Below, one piece after another: positions 44,157 to 57,090 of a stretch of 64,000 bases of DNA. Both the position numbers and the translations under genes were made by a program. A model generated the notes under the pieces. It did not search any database. It was given only the letters and a program-made list of their open reading frames with translations, and had not been told where the DNA came from. How positions within the stretch are numbered: the first letter of the stretch is position 1; each line of letters opens with the position of its first letter. Source of the DNA: Trichinella spiralis (taxonomy: Eukaryota > Nematoda > Enoplea > Trichinellida > Trichinellidae). The stretch is taken from positions 8,894,154 to 8,958,153 of the forward strand of contig CM012954.1 of assembly GCA_000181795.3 (NCBI GenBank), written 5' to 3'.

Positions 44157-46292
44157 TGGTCATTTTTACTGTCTAAATTTTGCGTGAAAAGATTTGAAAG
44201 GAAATAATAAAAAAAAAACAATATAAAAATTTCCTCTATTCAAAAAGCAAAATTTACCAACCACCCTCGAATATATTTTTCTGCAACAGAAACAAAATCT
44301 CACTATGCGTTCATTTGAAAATCAATTCAACAGAATTCACTGAACAGAATCTTTTTTTTTGAAAAATTTTCATTAAAAACTTTACAATATAACTCTTTTA
44401 CTATTTATAATTTTTCATCGATTTCATCTATAATTTATAATACTGGAGCATATCATTAAATCGTTTTTCGTAGTAATAATTAATTCAGCATTTTTCAGTT
44501 GAAAAATTAATCAACATTTTACAAATAAATGAATATTTTCTGATGATAAAACAATAAATCAAGTCCACTTAATTCAAACCAATTTCACTTTTATTTTCAT
44601 TCATCACACTTCTGACAAATCTCTCTCTCCCCTCAGGCAACAATAATGAAAATTGCATAAGTTGAATTTGAACTTTGAATCGCAAAATTTTATACTTCCT
44701 CATATATAAGATGCGAGAACGATTAGAAGAACATAAAAGAACGTACATATTTATATATATATATATCATATCTGTAGTTATAATCGATCGTTTTTCAGTA
44801 AACTCATTAAAAAGAATAGCAAATAGAGCAAAGGAAAAAAAAATTTAATCTCAATAGTTTTTCTATCTTACGTTGACAGATCTGAAGAGAAAATAATCAA
44901 AAACAGTAATAACAATGAATATGGATGAGCTTTCATTTTGAATAATAATGTAAAACAATAATGTGCGCTGCATCTACTTTCTCAGAATAGATTTTAAAAA
45001 ACTCAATCAAACTTTTGCTCATTTTTTGTGATGCTGCAAACATTTGTTTAAAAAATCAATAAAAACCATAGAAAATGTACCCATTTGAAGGCATAACACC
45101 AGCAACAGAAAGCGTAGACAAATGGACTACTATTCTAGCGTAATATATAAGCGTAGAAGCATAACAACAGCACTGAACAAATAATAAGTGCATATAGCAA
45201 GCAGCAAGCAGGCAAACAACCGAGCAGTAGTGGTGGAAAGCATCACTAGCAGCAAGTAAGCGAAGAAAGTTAATATGCCCGACGGGATAAAATTTGTTTT
45301 CCTCCAACAACTTACATACAGCCGACATGGATCGATGATCACCTCCTCACTAACACATACACATACGCATATGAGCAATGAAAAGAAAGCTGATACTTTC
45401 CAAAACAAAAGAAATATTTTAATCTTTGCCAACAAGTAATTTATTGTAGAAAAATAAAGCCCAGAAGAAAAACAATTGCATCGATACTTATGCCATAATC
45501 ACACAAAGTGATATTGGAATGTTGAACAAATTTTCGGCATTCTGTCTTTGTCAACAGGCCGCTTGCGGCCAAGATATAAAAAAGTTATGCCAACATTAGC
45601 AATGGATTCTTACTGATCAATAAAGCAGCGATAAACAAGATTTTTTTTCAAATAAACAATTAATAACTCTCTATACGTATATGTATATTATGCCATACTT
45701 GAAAAAAAATAATTCTGTATTCAAATTTGGATTAGAACCTTTGCAAAATGTGCCAAATTTCGTCGGCAAAACCACCAATTCACAATTTCAATTTACAACT
45801 AGACAACTGTAGTCAATTTTCAATAAAAGTAGTCATCTCCTCGTTGCTATATAGTTCAAACCGACAACAAAATCAATACATCTATGGTATGCATTACACA
45901 TACGACAGGTAAATGAAATATACACATTAATCATTGAAATAAATCATAAAATTGTCCATTAATCACTTAAATTGTTAGAATCACTGAACCGTTCACAAAC
46001 GAACCCTTAAATAATGACGAAAAGATTAAAACGTAATTGTTAAAGTGGAGATGGAAGAAAAAAAATTGTTCACACATTCCGCTAAAATATCTCATCATGT
46101 CCATTGAATTTTTAATTATGCCCTCTCTCTTCAAGCGTTTATACTGACAATATGTTAACAGGAAAGAACGAGAAAATAAAACAATTTCTCATGAAAATTT
46201 TAAATTCTCAAATATCACAACTAATTTTTAAACAATAAAAAAAGCATATTCACGAAAAAGCAAAAACTCTCAACACCGACAAACACTCTTAC
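44157..46292. other. Upstream/intronic AT-rich DNA of the stomatin-like gene
   Basis: Overlapping frames at 45056-45435 on the minus strand are Leu/Val-rich and show no domain. I see no convincing exon. Confidence 0.45.
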
Positions 46293-46317
46293 CAATTTGG
46301 AGATGACTGCGCTTCAT
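46293..46317 (-). CDS. Candidate alternative first coding exon (MKRSHLQI) of the stomatin-like gene
   Basis: ATG at 46317 followed by eight codons and one base, then the donor G|GTAAGA. Phase 1 matches the core acceptor at 43522, giving a predicted 297-residue form. A GC-richer patch lies about 500 bases upstream and could be its promoter. Small, so support is limited to the splice site and phase. Confidence 0.4.
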
Positions 46318-46760
46318 CAGTCAGTAGCCAACAGAATCGAAACTATTCGACATTTTTGGTTTTTATTGTACACTGTGTTTTGCTTTTGATTTTTTAAATT
46401 TTATCAGAAAATATTTTAATCCAATAGCACAACCACATTGAGCAGTGGTGAGGTAAACAGAACAACAGAACGCCCAAGTAAGTGGTAAATGAAAATTTCT
46501 GCCTATCGATAAATATAAATAGCTGTTCACATCACATCCCACACTGAGACTATTGCAACCGCTATCAATATTGGATTAAGCAACTCCAGGGCACACAACT
46601 GAAGCAGCTAAGATACCGTTGAAAATAGATAACCCATTTTACAAATTACTTTCATGTCAAGACAACAAAAAATAGGATCAAATCATATCAAAGAGAAGTG
46701 GATAAATAATAAATAAATAAAAAGTGAAAATTTTCTGATTTCACAAGCACACTTGTTAAG

Positions 46761-46967
46761 ATGGCGATACAAATAGAAAATGTGATTGAACACCAAAATT
46801 GACGTCGTCAACCAGCCCGCTCCAGCGTTGAAGCCGATCGTTTGATGCATGCTCATATTCGATCGACTGCTTTACGCCAGGCACTAGTTGGTTGGTGGTG
46901 TTTGAATTCAGATCTGAAATCGATGGAAACCAAAGCTTGCCGACAACTTATGAATCAAAAGCAATAG
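46761..46967 (+). other. 68-codon frame broken by one in-frame TGA
   Basis: Starting at ATG 46761, a frame runs to TAG at 46967 with a single TGA at 46800-46802. The part after the TGA is GC-richer and looks coding (SSVEADRLMHAHIRSTALRQ), with basic and aromatic residues. It may be a decayed exon, or a GC-rich promoter for the stomatin isoform starting at 46317. Confidence 0.25.
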
Positions 46968-49299
46968 CAACGAACTATATTTATTCGTCGCTTCATGTCA
47001 AATTTGTAACAAACAAAAATTATACACTGATCCAATGGCAAAACAAAATAAATATAAATTCATGAAATTTTTATTAATTGCGATTCATTATTCATTCATC
47101 ACACACACACACAGATATATATACATGTGTGTGTGTATGCATGTTGTGTGCATATGTTGCATCTTAAAAATACAATGCAAAAATGCACATTAATATTATG
47201 AAATTGAATAATTTAAAAAAAATTATCAACTCTGATAAAGTTCAAACCAAATTTAAACAAAAGCAATCACCTTATCCGTACTGTATTGACAGAAAATTTC
47301 AAGGATAAAAAAATTGAAAGTAAATTAAAAAGTATGAAGAAAAGGCAAACTGAAAAAAAATTAAATACATTATAAGAAGAATTATTACGACAATCAGCAG
47401 CAATGATTCATCTTCAACGTGAACATGCTGCAATAAATTGTCTATTGGATAGAAAAAAATCTGAAATTTACGTCAATACATGCGTAGATGAGTAAAAACA
47501 TAAAAGTATGAAATGCATATAGAATTATTTATTTCCATGCACATACTGCTAACAATTGCTTCTTTAAAATAAAAAATAAAAAACTTTGCTTAGTAAGATT
47601 AGGTATTCTGGACAAGAAATCATTTTTCAATAAATAACGAAAGTTTAAATTCAAGTGTCGTATTACAATTATAGGAAAAATTTAAAAAAAATTCAACCCA
47701 AATCTCATTTGGAAAATTGTCACAATAAGCTCGTCATCAACTGTTCAATTCAAATATTCACCAAAGATACAATTATTGCAAAAATACGGACTACTGAATA
47801 CAGCGGAACATCCGGATGGAAAAAAGAGAGAAATATTAACTGCTGCTATAAATGCACTTCCTAAATATCTGACATCTCTGGTATGTTAGCTGGCCGATAA
47901 AAATTAACTAAAAAAAGAATGGAACAGAAAAAAAACTAATCACTTTTTTCGTTCTTCACCTGAATTTCTATGAAAAATGAGCGAAGATACTTTTTAAATG
48001 TAATTACAAATTACATACAATCTGCCCAAATCAATGCTGTGAAAACTTACGCTCAGCAATCATGTGAAGATAAAAGCATACCGAAAAAAAATTAATTTAA
48101 CTCTATAAAACTAATTTAAACCAAGATATTGCCATACGACTTTTAAACAAGTATATACCCCCATAAGTATTAGTAAAAATGATACTTTGAAAACAGAACA
48201 ATTTTTATTCAGTGCATAAGCTAAAAGTAGCTCATTACAGAGATTGAAATAAATTAATTAGAAAACGAAAATTAAAAATCCTACGTAGACAAAACTAACT
48301 ATATTTGAATCAAATTTGACAGTAAAAATTCAAATGAAAACTATTTAATCGTTTACAGTTTCATCTCCAACATTTCCGACATCGTATGATTATTCTTTTT
48401 TTCCTTTCGTTTCATTCACAACAGAAATTTAAAATCAAGTACAAATCTTTCAAATTAAATCTTACGAATACAGAATATTTTAAAAAAGATTTTCAAAGAA
48501 TGAAAATGTACAATACACAGATTTAATATTAAATAACAACATTATTATTAATCTGAAATTTAAATTTTAAAAGCAACAAAACAAATAAATATATAGATAT
48601 TTATATTGTCGTTATTGTTTTGATCTCATTTTCTAAATTACATACACACTTTCAAACACAACTGCAAAACACACAACGCAAGCAATCCTGACAGACAAGT
48701 TGCGTTTGAAAAAATCTGGCATATCTAGAATTGTGGAAAAAAAGAGCATCTGTTGACAGCTTCAACAAAGTGTACATGCTTGTCAATCATGTTTTAAATT
48801 TTTAATTTTTCACTGCAACATATAATAAAAATGCTACTGCCGCTGCTGAACATATTAATAAATATTTCTGTAATGTTAAATTTGAAATATGAAATAACAA
48901 GAAGAAGAAGAAGAAGTTGTTGTGTTTATCTCATCTATCTCCACAGATGATATTGCTCAGATGCAAATGTTAAAAAGTATAACTTGCAACGTCCCCGGAC
49001 ATTTTACATTATTACCACAAGGACAAAAGAATAATAATGAAAAAGCGTCAATTGTGGTCAGCTGATTGATGCACGATTTTCCAAATCCCGCCTGGATCCT
49101 TTTACAGAACAAAAGATACTTTTCCGCTTTGTTCGACAAAATGACTAACTACTATTCTCATAAATCAATGGAATGTTTGAATCTGTCAACGAAACTACTT
49201 TTCAAATTAATCGATACTACCAGTGGAAATGATCAAAAATAGAGGCGGAAAAGAAAAAGAAATGTTAGTATTCGTCGTAAGAAGAAGAAGAGAACATAC
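46968..49299. other. Intronic/upstream AT-rich DNA of the stomatin-like gene
   Basis: Contains the CA/TG inverted repeat at 47101-47137 and a (GAA)n at 48897-48917. No coding signal. Confidence 0.45.
47101..47137. repeat. (AC)n-(GT)n inverted repeat
   Basis: ACACACACACAC, a short AT core, then TGTGTGTGTGT: the arms can pair into a hairpin or cruciform. Confidence 0.75.
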
Positions 49300-49362
49300 C
49301 AGTTTCTGCAGATGATGCAGCATTACTTGCAGTAGATGCCCGATGAGCAGTAGATGGAATTT
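49300..49362 (-). CDS. Candidate optional N-terminal exon of the stomatin-like gene
   Basis: 63 bases between acceptor TTTGTTGCAG and donor G|GTATGT. It starts and ends in phase 1, so it can be included or skipped without changing frame. It encodes an Ala/Ser/Thr-rich segment (EIPSTAHRASTASNAASS). Fits between the first exons at 49516 or 53311 and the core exon at 43522. Confidence 0.55.
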
Positions 49363-49515
49363 CTGCAACAAACAAATCACAATATCAAATAGCCCACCAG
49401 TGGGAGAGAGTCATTTTTCAAATAAGTAGATATTGTTTGGTATTTGAAATAAGCAAAAAAATGATGGCAGTAAAAAAATAAGGCAAAAAGAAAAATCTGT
49501 GCTTCATCTGCCTAC

Positions 49516-49561
49516 CATAATCCGGCTTAGAGCTGAAATGAACCACCGTGTTGGACGTCAT
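49516..49561 (-). CDS. Candidate alternative first coding exon (MTSNTVVHF) of the stomatin-like gene
   Basis: ATG at 49561, fifteen codons and one base, then donor G|GTAGGC; phase 1 joins the exon at 49362. An in-frame TAA lies just upstream, so translation would start here. This form would be 325 residues. A GC-rich patch at 49850-49960 upstream is a plausible promoter. Confidence 0.5.
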
Positions 49562-52500
49562 CGGGTGGTTGTGGTAGCAGTATTATTAGTTGCAGTTGTT
49601 GTTGCTCCTGTTTCGATGATACCTTGCTGTTGAATAGAATTATTAATTTATTACATATGTATGTATATATATATATCCAATCCTCCTCCAATTGATTGTC
49701 ACAGAGGAAAAAAATACTCAAAATGAGTCAGAAAAGCTGTAAACAGCCACAAGCTATTTTAACAGCCCCGTTCAGTAATGAACACACAACGCGCTTTTCA
49801 AGCGAGCTGTTGAACAACAGAAAACAAAAAGAAATCTAAGCAGCTGCTGCTGCTTTACGCTTGGTCGTTGTTGTTGCCTCTCAGACGAAAAGAAGGCGGG
49901 GTAAAAGACGGCGCCAGCGTCTTGTGCAGCGGGCTCGCGTCACAGATGACTGAGAAAGCTAATAAGATGCGAAATTGTCACTCAAATGTCCGATGAGCAA
50001 GCACAACAAGTCGCATTTCGGCAATTCACGTCACTCTGCCAAATTCAAACCACTAAAACATCTATCTACTCAACGTGGACAGTTTCCGCTGGATTGACAT
50101 CTATTAACAATCACCATTTCCACCAATATGCAAAAATGCATAAATAATATGCTTTTTGTAATTTAAATGCAATAATATCGTTTTTTTCTTCAAAAAAAAA
50201 TACTAATCTACAAATAGATATCAACTTATCGAATAATGCAAACGAAAAGTCCCAAATTATTAAACAATGCTGCACTGTGTGCAGGAAAGGGAGGAGGAGG
50301 AGTGGTTAATTATTCAAGTTCACCTCCCAGATGATAAAAATCTATTCTTGATGAATAATTTCAAAATTTAAATTGACAATGGTTAAATCTTCATGCGACT
50401 TGTATTTCAATAGAGAAAAAAAATAATAACGCAACACAATACCCAAAAATAAGAACTGATATATGGACTGTATCGATCGGCGCAACCTTTGCACCAAAGC
50501 ACAGCTACACTATTGAATCGAAATAGAAATGCATAATCGGATTAAACCTTTCCCATGTTTCCAATATCCAATTATTCCATTCAATATGTGAAACAAAATT
50601 CAAGCCAAAACTTGTTACACAGAAAGATAACCAAGTCATTCACAGTTCAGTTCCCCGTGGAATTGCAGGGAAAATAAAAGATGAGAAGAACCAACAACAT
50701 TCAACTTGAACAAACGACAATCCACTGAATCAGATTATGACTAATGTAAAATGCTTCCATTTCCAGATGAGAGGTAAAAAGCATTTTTGGTCAGCTTAAG
50801 CGATTCTGAAAAGCAAAATCCCCCCAGTCGATTCAAGAATGCTGTAGGAAATAGAGACAGAGATAGAGAGAGAGAATATGCATTGAGCATCATCACCAAC
50901 CAGTACAACAACATCACCTGCGTGGAAAACATCAAACGTAAAATGCAATGGAAACAACGTTGTAACACTTTTCAACAAATTTCACTAGCCGATTAGTTGA
51001 GTGAAAGAATTCCAATTATCGACGTTCAACAATAAAAATAAACAATAGCATTGAAATTAAATTCACTGATAGTGGAGTAAATTTTTAACACCTCCTTCAT
51101 TCGTTCGTCCAATATCAAGCAGCTACTTTTGATGTTCGTACATTAAAATTCAATTAATTAAATTCCATATATTTGCAATTTTACAACAACAACAACAATC
51201 CAAACTGGCATTTTTACTTTAATGACAATGATAATTTTAATGTTTCATCTGCCATTTATGAGGGAAAATTGATTTCGAATCGGATTATATCAAATTATAT
51301 TTTCTGGATTCAATTTGAAAGAAACAAAACAATTATCAAAATACGTATTGATTCAATCGAAATGCTTGATAAACCTGAATCCGAATATTCAATATCGTCA
51401 ACAAAGACCCCCCTCTGATGATCCGCGTTAGCTAAAAGTAAAGGAACAGAATTACCCTGGGACCAGACCAATGCAACTGGCACTGCATTTCTCGTACAAT
51501 GCCAAAATTATTCTTACAACAATGAAACATTAAATGCAGTAAAGAGACAAAACGGATAAAATAGATTGAATCGACTGGAAGTTCTGATGAACAAAGCGAA
51601 ACCGATGCAAACGTATCGTGCATGAAAACAATCCCCACCATTCGGTAAATGTAAAATGACCCAAACCGATTTGCAAATCCAATCCGATTATTTATTCTCA
51701 TGATCAATGGAAATTTTTAGAAAAAGCAATTAGAATTATCACATTATTTCACCAATTACACTACCATTTCTGCCATTTATACAAGAAAGATTACAATATT
51801 AAGACGTATTAAGCGGACAAATTAAACTCATTCTTAAAATTGCCTCTATATCAAAACAAACCCATTTAAGCTACTTTTGCGAAATATAGATATTAAGAAA
51901 AAAAAACCAATTTTCAATACTACAATTAAAAATCAGTGCATACAACTCAAACAATAAACGCTGAATAATTAAAAATCAATCGAAATAACCACAGTCGCAA
52001 ACAATCTATGAAAATAATTGAAAATTAATAAGCTGATAAAGAAAAGCAGCTTATTCGAAATTATCATAGTTTTCCGTTTGCCTCACAAAAGGAGAAAAGA
52101 TTTTGCCAGTGCTCATTGAAAATTTTAACAATTATTATCATTTATTTCTTGTTGCTTAAAATGCAGTGTGATTCACATGAAAATATTTCTTATTAAAGTA
52201 TGCATACAGATTAGAATTTCATTGTCTCCAGTGATTTTTCAAAATTACAGAATTACTGTATATCAAGGTCGTTAAACTCAAAAAAATGGAATTTCTGATC
52301 CAAGAAATTCAAATATAATTAAGTTTCACAGAGTTGAAAAGAAAAATACCAGAACATTATTCACATCAAATGATACAGTATCTTTTTCATCCATCTACGA
52401 AAAAACCTGCTTATCAATAAACCTGCTGTACTTCATCATTTTTCAGAAAACTGATTATCTGCGTTTTCTCCAGCCGTAGCGATGAAATTAACAGTTGGAT

Positions 52501-53310
52501 CCCACTTTCGTATCAAACAATCATGACAGACTTATAAAATAAGAACAATTTTTTATAAAATATTCACATCTCTGAATAAGAATGATCATTCAAATAAGTT
52601 TCAAATATCTAATTATTTCATTTTTACACCAAATCAATTCCACGATGCATCAGTGATTTAATGATAAAGCACCTGTCATCGGAGAAATCATTTACCCATA
52701 TAGTGATATCACATACACCGATCAAATGCTAATTAATGCACAATTGAAAAAAAAACAATCATATTATAAATCATCTGAAAAATAAAATTATAATAATAAA
52801 TCAAAGTAACATTACAAACTGAAACAAATCAATCAAATGTATACATATTTGTTGGACTAAACCAACTAAATAAATAACTTAAATTTTACATTTATTCCAT
52901 TGTCGAATGAACATTTTCATTCTTACATGTTCATAATTCGATGAAATTGTCAATAATTAATACTGAAGATTACTGTCAGACAAATGCTAGCCCAATGTTC
53001 AACTGTTTGAAAAAACAATGTAATGAAGATTTTCCAAATTCAAAAGTTGATTAATAATAAAGTCAAAATTTCAAAAAACCATACATTCACTCTGCAAAAA
53101 ACCATACACAACTGATTGACCATATTAATAAATTATACAAATTTATAATTGAGCAAATAATAAAAGAAAAACCTTCCATCTGTCTGAGTAGAAGCAGAAA
53201 TATGGAAACTGTCGAAAACCACAAACACCGTACACAGATAATACAGAAGAACTGCACAACCTCGCGAGATGAGTGATTTAAATTTAGAAAAAAAATGTTC
53301 AAAAACTTAC
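49562..53310. other. Long AT-rich intron/upstream region
   Basis: Includes the GC-richer patch at 49850-49960. Other frames, for example near 50741-50996 and 51173-51418, are low-complexity or lack splice signals. Confidence 0.45.
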
Positions 53311-53383
53311 CCAACGGTGGTCGACGTTGACCACATCGCTGACCGATTATGGGCGATGCTTTACGACGACGTTCAATGGACAT
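53311..53383 (-). CDS. Candidate distal first coding exon (MSIERRRK) of the stomatin-like gene
   Basis: ATG at 53383 followed by 24 codons and one base, rich in Arg and Pro (SIERRRKASPIIGQRC, QRRPPL), then the strong donor G|GTAAGT. Phase 1 fits both the optional exon at 49362 and the core at 43522; with the optional exon the product is 334 residues. The frame stays open further upstream to 53560 but has no earlier ATG. A GC-rich region with a (GCTA)n run follows upstream. MEC-2 and podocin also carry extended N-termini. Confidence 0.5.
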
Positions 53384-54250
53384 GCTGTTGTCAACAGGTG
53401 GTGGTGGTTGACGTGGACGGTGGGACCGTGGGAAAAAAGCTGCAAACGGACGTAACAATGGTGGAAGGACGGGCCTTCTGAGCAAGTAGGAAACTGCGGG
53501 TGTAGGACGACCCCGCCAGCTTTGTGAATCCGCTGGCGGCGTTGAAATGAAATTGCACAACTTTCTTTCTTATTATTATGTTTATTTTTTGTTGATATTA
53601 AAATTATTCACCCACCAGCTTCTATTTGTTCGTGTTCTTCTTTTCACTATTCAATAGAAAATTGAATTAATCGAAAAATGAATTTGAACAAAAACAAAAT
53701 AATAAATTATTATTAAAAATGACCAACAGTCAATAAATTTACACTACCTTGAAGAAATAATGGATGAATGGATAAATTTCGGTCGAATCATTGGAAATAT
53801 ACAACTGAAGCAATAGAATAAATAGTGTAGCGGCGGCAATAGCAGCAACAACAACAACAGCAGCAGCTAGCTAGCTAGCTAGCCAGTCAGCCAGCTCTAA
53901 ATGAATAATAGATAGCTCGGAGTTAGCTTGCTTGCTCACTTATTATCAGCCACCGGCACGGCCGTTGAGAGGCGTTAGCCGTGCTGACAGGCGTTGGGAA
54001 ATGAAGCGAGTTGGCACTTGTGCACGCAAATTTGAGTGAAATGTATCCGCTTTTTTCTGTCTCTCCGTTGGCCGGTGCCAAGCCAAGCGCTAAGAAATCG
54101 TTTCAACATTTTTAATAGCAAATCGACCCTCGGGGACAATGAGCTGCTTAAACGCCGGACGCTAACTTGGCTAACAAGACCCTCGATCGTGTTCCACGTC
54201 AACTAAAAATGGCGAACAATAATTGCTGTGTGCCAAGTGTGTCATATTGA
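53384..54250 (-). promoter_or_regulatory. GC-richer region upstream of the distal stomatin exon
   Basis: This holds a (GCTA)n run at 53866-53883 and GC-rich blocks at 53460-53540 and 53930-54180 in otherwise AT-rich DNA. A promoter and 5' untranslated region is the simplest reading. Confidence 0.35.
53866..53883. repeat. (GCTA)n self-complementary microsatellite
   Basis: Five GCTA-type units; the repeat is its own reverse complement in part and could form a hairpin. Confidence 0.8.
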
Positions 54251-57090
54251 ACTGAAGCATTGTCCATACATTGGCAAAAGCTCATGTCCTGGGACTGATT
54301 TGGATTTCAAGCTTGACCATCATCTCTCTCTCTCTCTCTTAAAACATTTCTCCACCTTCTGTTCGTTCATCATTATTTTCTTATAGGTTTATTGTATATG
54401 TATGTATAAAGTTTATTCTTCTAATTACATCCTGAAACTTGAAACAAAATTTTTCACTTTTACTTCAAATGCATATTGACAACAATAATATTCACATATC
54501 ATAATAATTTAGCAATTTAACAATTTGTCAGTGTAAAATATCTGCTATGAAAAATTGGCAATTTCCTCCTACTCAAACTATTCAACGTTGCAGTTGCAAT
54601 TTTCTCTGCACGTATGGAAGGAACAAATGAATACACACGTCTCTTTCAATGCTTATTACAAAATGACACTAAACATTTTTATCCATCTCACGAGACAACA
54701 CAAATTTTATAAGATGATAAAATACCACTGCTTCCGTCTACTGTATATTAAACGAAAAGACAACAATTCCTTACAATATGTTTTTATTCTACTTTATCAA
54801 GTTCTCAAGCAATTCGATCAGCAATAATTAATTTCCAAATTAATAATTTGAAATAAACGATAAAACTAAAGAACATTTTTCTGATTCTTCAAATTTGAAT
54901 TGCAAAGTTTCAAATTTCAACACTGCGCAAAACAATGCAAATTATCATCAAAATTTTCAAACAAATTCTTACTATGCAAATGCGCAAAAATGAGAAAAAA
55001 AAATTATTTGGAAACAGAAGAGGAAAAACGTTAACACAAAGAATTACTATAGTATTTTTTTTTCAAATTCCAACTTGCTGTTGAAGAAATATGTGAAAAA
55101 TAATTTTGCATTCGATTTAATAAATTTTGATAAATTTAAATGTTCGATTCAATAAGTTCACATTATTTAATCAACTTTAAATAAATAACACGGCAATTCA
55201 AATGTGTTAAAAGGTTGAAATTGTGCCGTTTCGTCGATGTGGAAAATTTTCAACGACAACGGTTTCAAGTTATGATGAATAATTTCTCAATTTTGTTGAA
55301 CTACAGAGGTGAAGGAAAATTCAATTCAAATAAATCATATATATACGTATATATGCAAAAAAGAAACAAAATAAGCGAACCCATCACTTCGCTTCCGGTT
55401 CAAATTTACACATTTCAATAATGTATGTATTGTTAAATTGAAAAAGATGTTTTTTTCAAATTCACAAACCAATTGAAATCGATAAATTTAAAAGCTTTGC
55501 TTTACGTGAAAATGCATCAGCTAATAAACGACTAGAAGAAATTTCTTTTTCATTAATAATGGAGAAAAATGTATACGCCTTATTACTTTATTTTTTTAAT
55601 GGCGTCCCGACTAGGTAAGCAAAGCTTGAATGTCGTAACCTGAGCACAAGTTTCTGAAACACGCGAAACAAAATCTAATATTCGACAATTCAAATAATCA
55701 TAATTTTTCAAAGATAAAAGTGAAATCAATTAAAATCATAAATCAAACTATAACTTTCACGCTCGTCAAATGGAAATTGAATAAATTAAAATATTGATAA
55801 ATTTCATATTTACATTGCATTGCAATCAATCTATTTCGAAACAAAATTGTTATTAATTTTTTTTAACAAAAGAAACAAAATCTACAACTATCTACATGCC
55901 TTTTTTGCTTAATCAACAGAACTGCAGCCCACTTTACTTGACAATCATTTTCAAATAACTGTACAAGATTGAATGCAAAAATCTTCCCTCAACAAACATT
56001 TAGATTTTATTTTCATTGAAATTTCACTTTTAACATAATTAACTGTGCTTATTTTGCATTATGCAGTAAAATTAAATAGTAATATACTGTTGAATTTATT
56101 TGAAATGTAAAATAATCAATCAGTCATTTAAATTGATAAAGATTTGTTCGATTTATTGAAATAGATTTAAAAAAGATTAATCGCAAATCTGTCACATTTG
56201 AAAATTCATCACAAAGATGTGAATCAATCAAGATGAAAAAAATGGGAAAAGGAAAATAACATCTGCTTAGATCACTTTCGCAAATAAACTGCAATCAAGA
56301 AAGTAACTTTCTTCGTTGCCGTACACAGATAGATACATGCATACATTAATTTGCTAATTACCATAATATGCATCAAATTTATAAACTTAACCATATACAA
56401 AATTATTACACGAAAATAGCCCCATCAAAATTACTTTATTTCCAAATTAAATAAAACAGCATAAATATAAACAAATCTTACCTGATGATAATGAAGAATG
56501 ATGCGATGATATAGCACAAAATTACCATGTCCACACCATCAACACCATTAAATAGCTCACAGATCTGTAAAATTATTCACATCAGAAAAACATTAAAGTG
56601 TACAAAACAAAATCCATTTCCAACCACAGATTTCAACCATCAGCAAAAAAGCAATATTGAATTACATTGCTTTTCTCTTTCTGAATTCTAAAATAATTAA
56701 AATTTTAACCGTAAAAACTGAACACTTAATTCTACAATAACAACGCACAGCAACCAATATAGGCAACAATTATTAATGATTTCTTTTCACTTTATCACAT
56801 TATTATTTATTAATAAGCACATCTGTAGATCATAAATTGATAAATGATTTTCAAATAACAAATTACACAACTCTATGGCAAGTAGAACTTTCTGAATTTT
56901 TCACTTCTGCACAGCACAACTTCTCCGTGTGTTGCTAAAGAAAGCGTGTTGATCAAACAATTTTTCAAGTGCAAAATATTTAAAATACTAAACATTAAAA
57001 AATAATTAAACAAATTAATAAAACATTAAAATAATTTTTATTAATTAAAAAATAATTTCAGCAACTTACTTTTTGTTTTAAAAGGTAAAT
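54251..57090. other. AT-rich intergenic region
   Basis: A (CT)n run near 54324-54339, otherwise AT-rich with no gene except the exon-like block at 56482-56564. Confidence 0.5.
56482..56564 (-). other. Orphan exon with strong splice sites
   Basis: 83 bases between acceptor AATTTTACAG and donor AG|GTAAGA, fully open in one frame, with a hydrophobic C-terminal part (MVILCYIIASFFIII). It could be a distal first exon of the stomatin-like gene, untranslated or coding, or belong to an unseen gene. Confidence 0.3.

Noticed and set aside
45056-45435. Two hydrophobic minus-strand frames
   Set aside because: They overlap in different frames, start at non-ATG or poorly placed codons and have no splice partner or domain.
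46761-46967. Selenoprotein reading of the in-frame TGA
   Set aside because: No Cys/Sec context or SECIS-like hairpin is evident; a decayed frame or promoter is simpler.
53384-53560. Pro/Arg-rich extension of the distal stomatin exon
   Set aside because: The frame is open but has no ATG, and the upstream end is a TTG; probably 5' untranslated sequence.
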